Origin: Capillidium heterosporum
Taxonomy: Eukaryota; Entomophthoromycota; Entomophthoromycetes; Entomophthorales; Capillidiaceae
Assembly (NCBI GenBank): GCA_016630905.1
Contig: WBMQ01000009.1
Span: 372,001-436,000, forward strand
DNA: 64,000 nucleotides
Direction of reading: 5' to 3'
Every line of letters starts with the position of its first letter. Within the stretch, counting starts at the first letter, position 1. The notes beneath the pieces were generated by a model. The model was not told where the DNA came from. It made no database searches and saw only the letters and a program-made list of their open reading frames with translations. Below are positions 59,050 through 64,000 of this stretch, in pieces. A program made the translations under genes and the position numbers.

Positions 59050-61261
59050 ATGAGCGACGACGAGAGACCTACCGCTAACTCCAACAAACGTATTCACTTT
59101 GGTGGATTGGAAGACAAAGTTAGTAGCCTTACCAAACCTGAGCCCAAGAAGGTACTATATAAACACTATTAACAAATATAGCATTATTATCTTTAAATAA
59201 CATTAAATTTTAGTCAGCTCAACCAACCTTAAGTTACGATGAACTAAGTAAGTAGTAAAGCAAATCAACTTATTAAATTTTTAAAGTAAACGATGTAAAC
59301 TACGAGTATGGACCCAAGACTCAAGCTGGGGACAAGCAACGTCAAGTTATGCAAGAATTCGAGCGCAACAAAAGAGCCAAAGCTTTAGTCTTACCTACTC
59401 AGGACGCCAAAGTTCGCAAGCTGTTGCAGGAGTTGGACCATCCCCAAACTTTATTTGCTGAATCGGTACTTTATTTTCTCTTTTTCTTTTTTACTTATAA
59501 ATATCTAGCCTGGTGATAGGAGAGACCGACTTAGACATATCCTAAGTTTGAACCCCGATTTTACTATTGAGGATGACGAGTCGAGCGCTTCAGAAATTGG
59601 GGTAAGTCAACTTTATTTTATCAGCGTTTGTATTCGTTTCTTATTGAGTAAATTTTAATTAGGATGACGAAGAATTTTTGACGGAAGGCACAAATGAATT
59701 GTTAGAGTCTAGGAAGGCGATTGGAAAGTACTCTTTACCCAGGTATTCTACTCTTTAGGCCATTGGTATTTATTTAGCTAATAATTTATAGAGCTCAAGC
59801 AAGGTTAAAGAGACAGACTTTGGAGGCAGCTATGCCAGTGGCTCATGCCAAAGCATTACGACAGGATTTATTTAAGCATCTCAAGGTAACGAAAATTGTT
59901 GTTCTTTTAACTCAAATTGATATATTTTGATAGACCTACATAAATGTAGGCTCTCAAGTTGGCGATAGTAGACCGTTGACCCAAACCAAATTCTCCCCCA
60001 ACTCCCAACTTTTGGCTACTGGAGCTTGGTCTGGTTCAGTTAAACTGTGGTCCATCCCCCAATGTCAGCCAATCCGTACCTTTAAAGGTACAACATCCCC
60101 TTTTAACTTTAGCTTACAATATCAATAGGTCATAACGAACGTGTTGGAGGTATTGCCTTCCACCCCTACGCAACGATATCTCAGTCGGAGTCCAGTCTCA
60201 ATTTAGCATCGGGTGGGGCTGATCATAACATCAATTTGTGGTCGTTGGACCAGTAAGTTTTGATATACAAATGTCCAGTTTAAACAGATTTTTAATATAG
60301 CTTTTGGTAGGGATGACCCTATAGCTACCTTGAGTGGCCATGTGGGCCACGTATCTAGGATCGCATTTCACCCTAGTGGTCGATACTTAGGCTCTACCAG
60401 GTAAATTATAGATCTTGCGATTGATTTAAATATTAACGTATTGGTTTCGTACTCTAGCTTCGACTATTCATGGAGATTATGGGATGTCGAGACCAGTGCT
60501 GAACTTCTTCTGCAGGAAGGACATCACAAAGAAGTTTACTGCATAAGCTTCCAGGTCGATGGATCCTTAGTTGTCACCGGGTAAAATTTTTACTACTGCT
60601 AGTAGAAATGCGATATTAATTTCGAATGTTCATAGGGGTCTAGGTGGGATCGGTAGAGTGTGGGACCTTAGGACAGGCCAAGTAGTTATGGATCTCAAAG
60701 GACATATCGACGACTTACTCGGTGTCGACTTTGCACCTAACGGGTAAGATATTTTCTACACATTAACAATAATCTAACCCTCTTATACAACTCAACAACA
60801 GGCATCAGATCGCTACCTCCAGTAAGGACAACACAGTCAAGATCTGGGATTTACGTACTTTACGCACGTTGCACAGCTTACCGGCTCACAAGTCAGCTGT
60901 TAGTGAGGTCAAGTACTACACGGGGGAAAAAGTCCAAACTAGAGATTACACCGACCCCGATACTTCTACCCAATCTACTATTAAGATACCGGTCGATGGA
61001 CTTTATTTAGTAACTTCGTCGTTCGACGGGCTCGTCAAAGTTTGGTCCAACGATGACTTCAAACTAGTGCATTCTATAAAGGCCCATGAGAGTAAGATCA
61101 CCTGTATGGACGTATCTAGAGGTAATGATTTATATTATATATGAGTTTTTGATGAATGGTAATGTTGATTTTTTGATATTCTAGATAATAAGAGTTTAGT
61201 ATCAGGTGGGTACGATCGAACTTTTAAGTTGTGGGCTAGTGATGAATTGGAGGCAAACTAA
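59050..61261 (+). CDS. PRP4: PRP4, U4/U6 snRNP WD40 protein, 13 exons
   Basis: Exons: 59050-59151, 59214-59247, 59287-59465, 59509-59601, 59663-59742, 59792-59885, 59934-60087, 60129-60252, 60311-60400, 60458-60580, 60636-60743, 60802-61121, 61185-61261. They join in frame to 1578 nt (525 aa), matching the family (about 465-525 aa). Residues 1-194 hold the PRP4-type N-terminal region ([30 protein letters not shown], then [12 protein letters not shown] and an acidic stretch). From about 195 seven WD40 repeats follow (for example [77 protein letters not shown]). By family knowledge it is part of the U4/U6.U5 tri-snRNP in the nucleus. Twelve introns of 39-63 nt, all GT..AG, mostly ending in TAG. 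All joins are fixed by frame and homology. Confidence 0.95.
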
Positions 61262-62192
61262 GACTTTAGTAAGGGATCTATCAAGAAATATTGAGTTTTG
61301 GCTTCATCGATTACAAACAAAAGTAAACAATAAATCTTTTATACGTAGCTATATTTTGTTAATATAATAGTTTCTAGTAGATTAGCAGTGATTCTATTAA
61401 ATTTGCTTAGTGTATTTTGATACTATACACAATTACTCATAAACCTGCTTCATTAAGAGTACTGCTATTCTTACATTCTTTTACATTTATAAAGCAAATT
61501 ACACTAATTTATGAATCTCTCGATACTAACAAGTGATTCAACTTATACTCTTAACATTGAAGCTTTTATTGCAAAAGCCTGTTATAGGAAGGAAGATACT
61601 AGTTCAAAGTTTATAAGGGTTTCTATATACTTTCTCAAATACTATATCAGAGTTTTGGGAACAAGATAGTTTGTAAAGTTGGTAAAAGACACCTTGCTAT
61701 ATCGGGATTTACTGCAGCTAATTCAATAGCTGAATATGCCGTATACAGTTGTCATCTATCAGCTAAATTTACGATAGTTATCATCGAGCGGTAGAGTATA
61801 CTTTACTACTAATAGCTCTTTGTGGATTTTTTATCTTATCGCTGAGTTAAGTTCAAGAATTTTTAAAAGAACAAAGCAATAAAGGCGATGTTCCGATAAT
61901 AAAGCTAATTCTCCATAACGAAAATTTTTGCACTGAAGATTTTCATAGAATCTGTTCAAAGTTGATGGTCAAAATATTTATGTGAGTTAACTAAGAGCTG
62001 AGTAACAAAAAGAAGGAAAACAGTTTATTTTTGGGTATGCGTTAGTGGAAGGTATATATAAATAGAGATACATTTTAGATTTTGTAAAATGCGTTTCTTA
62101 CAGTACCGCTTGGATTTAGAAGAACGTTATTGATCTCTAATATCCAAGGTTGACTGTACAAGAAAGATTTTGCTAGTAGTATGCAAGCTAGC
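61262..62192. other. Intergenic, PRP4 to the minus-strand gene
   Basis: Convergent 3' ends; AT-rich; nothing recognised. Confidence 0.4.
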
Positions 62193-62561
62193 TTAGAATT
62201 CGGCCAGGAAGGCAAACTGAAAGTGCTTAGCCAAGTTCTGGACCTCCAGCAGCTGTTCGGGGCCCCTGGACGACTTGCGCTTCATAGACAAAGGCTGGTC
62301 CACCGTCAGGTTAACCTTAGAGAGTGGGGAGCTCGACTTGGCCTTGGAAGCCTTGACATAGTTCAGGTAGTTAAGGTGGCTGGTCGTGCCGACTACTGTT
62401 TCATCATAGTTAGCCGTCAGTAGATCCTCCTTTTTGACCTTGAGTAATGGGTTGGACTTATCAGCCTTCAAGTTGATGGACCTCACGTACATGGTGCTGG
62501 AGAGCTTGATTTGGTTATACTTGGCCACATCGCTTGAGCTGAGGAACAGGGAGCAAGTCAT
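62193..62561 (-). CDS. Unrecognised 122-aa protein with strong codon bias
   Basis: Single exon MTCSLFLSSSD..FAFLAEF. Codon choice is markedly C/G-ended (CTG, AAG, GTG, GCC, TCC), unlike the AT-rich surroundings and like a well-expressed gene. TATAAATATAG on the minus strand (62604-62615) stands about 45-50 bp before the start, which supports transcription. The protein is Ser/Lys-rich (for example KASKAKSSSPLSKV about residues 71-84, then MKRKSSRG), with no signal peptide, membrane segment or known motif. Function unknown. Confidence 0.65.
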   Translation of the reverse strand: MTCSLFLSSSDVAKYNQIKLSSTMYVRSINLKADKSNPLLKVKKEDLLTANYDETVVGTTSHLNYLNYVKASKAKSSSPLSKVNLTVDQPLSMKRKSSRGPEQLLEVQNLAKHFQFAFLAEF

Positions 62562-64000
62562 TTGAAAACTGATAAATTTTTAAAATTTCCAAGTGAAATG
62601 GCCCTATATTTATACCCTTGTCTGAGCAAAACTTTTTTATTGAAAAGAACTTCCGGTTAGGAGTGATTGGATAGTTTAATCCTATATGAAACTTGAGAAT
62701 TTTTGGGTAATATGACCAAAGTACAGAGGTTTAATTGGCGGATTTCCATATTAATTAACCTCTAATTACGGATGCAGCCCATGTGATCTATCATCTAGAA
62801 ATCCCAAGTTAAGCTTCGGCCTAGGTAGCCTATGGGAGACAAAAACGTATTCCCTGATAAATGGGATAAGTTGGGATGCTTAAGTGCTTGCAAGAATTAC
62901 ATAACACTCCTTACAATAAGAGTAATGTGGGTAGGAAACTGAGCTGATAGGCCCTAAAGGCTATTTATAAGAGTTTATAAATACTTTATAACAATTATCC
63001 GTATTTGTCAATTCCTGAATCTCCTATTGCCCAGGACTTGTTCTTTTCCAGGTTGGAACACCCAATGGATCCTCTAACTACTATTTTTACGTTCCCGATC
63101 CAATAATGTCGCTTAATAACTTGTAGCTGAAATCCAATATGAGATCAAGTAGCCACAAGGAAAGTGTTCTCATCGTAACGCCAATATGTATGAAAATATA
63201 CTATTGAGACTGGGAACTATCATGTACCCACTATTCTAGGTCCTTGGCTAAATGTTTGGGCAATTTAGCAAATGTGTGTTGGTTATAAGTGCTAAATGGC
63301 TATTGTAAAAATAGTGAGCTGGATTTGAAACTTTTACTAAAATTTGGAGCTGGTTTGGCAAATAAACCGAAGGTGGTCAAGTGGGAGGTGCCTAAATAAA
63401 GTGCGTCCATTTATGGTCAAAATAGGTGCATGGGAATTGGTTAGCGTTAATTGATGTGAAACTATACCAAGAAGAAAGCCCGATAGCGCTCTAATAGGTG
63501 GCGTAGATGCAGTAGAATCGGCATTTAGAAGCAGTAAACCGAGCTATAAAGGGTTCAAGTGCTGACGTTTGATGTGGTGCAATTCTTCAACTAGTATCGT
63601 ATATGAAAAGACCGGTCTCAGTACATATGGTAAAGGATAGAAATGAAGCACTGTACTTCATACTCAAAGGTATCGGTTTATCAAATTCAAAAACAAAGAT
63701 TACTAAGATGGTATTAGTGGAGTGTGGAAGTTTAGAGTGCATTTATAGTCCTAGTTCTCCAAGTAACTGTAGTATGTCTACTGAATAGTTTAAGAGTCTA
63801 TTACATACCATCGACTTAATTTCATAAGCAGTAAAAGCCAGCTAGTTTATCGATATGAAGTACCACCTAAGTTAAAGCAGTCTCAGTTGGCTACTAAAAT
63901 GGCAGTTTGTATCTCAGATATGTCGTCTCACCAACTAGTTTCTACTATCTTGAGTTTAAATGGGCAAGGTTAGAAATTTCAAAGTTAGTTGGAAAGGTTC
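62562..64000. other. Right-hand intergenic region
   Basis: AT-rich. A 61-codon plus-strand frame at 63603-63788 (MKRPVSVHMVKDRNEALY..) has no recognisable similarity and no supporting signals. Nothing else seen up to the window edge. Confidence 0.4.

Noticed and set aside
60869-61144. 91-codon ORF as a separate gene
   Set aside because: It is exon 12 of PRP4 plus part of intron 12 in the same frame.
62181-62423. Plus-strand 80-codon ORF
   Set aside because: Antisense to the codon-biased minus-strand gene at 62193-62561, which has a TATA box and better composition.

Overview
The window looks like a piece of an AT-rich fungal nuclear genome. The conserved genes (NOP9, PRP4, HEN1) are split by many very short introns (24-67 nt) with GT..AG ends and, in several, a TACTAAC-like branch site, while the accessory genes are intronless. 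Short introns, a HEN1 small-RNA methyltransferase, an S1-protease relic and small secreted cysteine-rich proteins would fit an early-diverging, perhaps entomophthoralean (Conidiobolus-like) fungus. That placement is an inference and is not proven by the sequence.

Layout: (1) 486-3474, minus strand: an 11-exon NOP9 (Pumilio-fold ribosome-biogenesis factor). (2) 5.0-30.6 kb: a head-to-tail array of Old Yellow Enzyme (OYE) type NADH:flavin oxidoreductase genes on the plus strand. It has eight nearly full-length copies plus decayed copies at both edges. Each copy has a TATA box about 75-93 bp before the ATG, and most have a shared upstream element. The array is interrupted by two solo LTRs and a MITE. 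Without these insertions the spacing of copies 1-7 is a regular 2.1-2.3 kb. (3) 27.7-36 kb: relics of an aldo/keto reductase and perhaps a crotonase, one small secreted cysteine-rich gene (copy A), and a diverged tandem repeat of about 510 bp. (4) 37.8-38.9 kb, minus strand: a homeodomain transcription factor. (5) 39.6-46.4 kb: a gene-poor stretch. (6) 47.2-48.4 kb, minus strand: five-exon HEN1. (7) 49.2-56.7 kb: an accessory island with three more cysteine-rich secreted genes, an S1-protease relic, and a minus-strand OYE gene with two OYE relics. (8) 58.3 kb: a small cationic secreted peptide. (9) 59.0-61.3 kb, plus strand: 13-exon PRP4 (U4/U6 snRNP). (10) 62.2-62.6 kb: an unrecognised, codon-biased gene.

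The most unusual signal is that every near-intact OYE copy is broken by frameshifts and every one of them is +1 (16 sites in nine copies). Three more +1 breaks lie in the secreted-protein family. None is needed in NOP9, HEN1, PRP4 or the homeodomain gene. This is either insertion-biased error left unpolished in multicopy DNA, or a real insertion or frameshift-tolerance phenomenon. One +1 site is shared by two copies, which argues for at least some being real.
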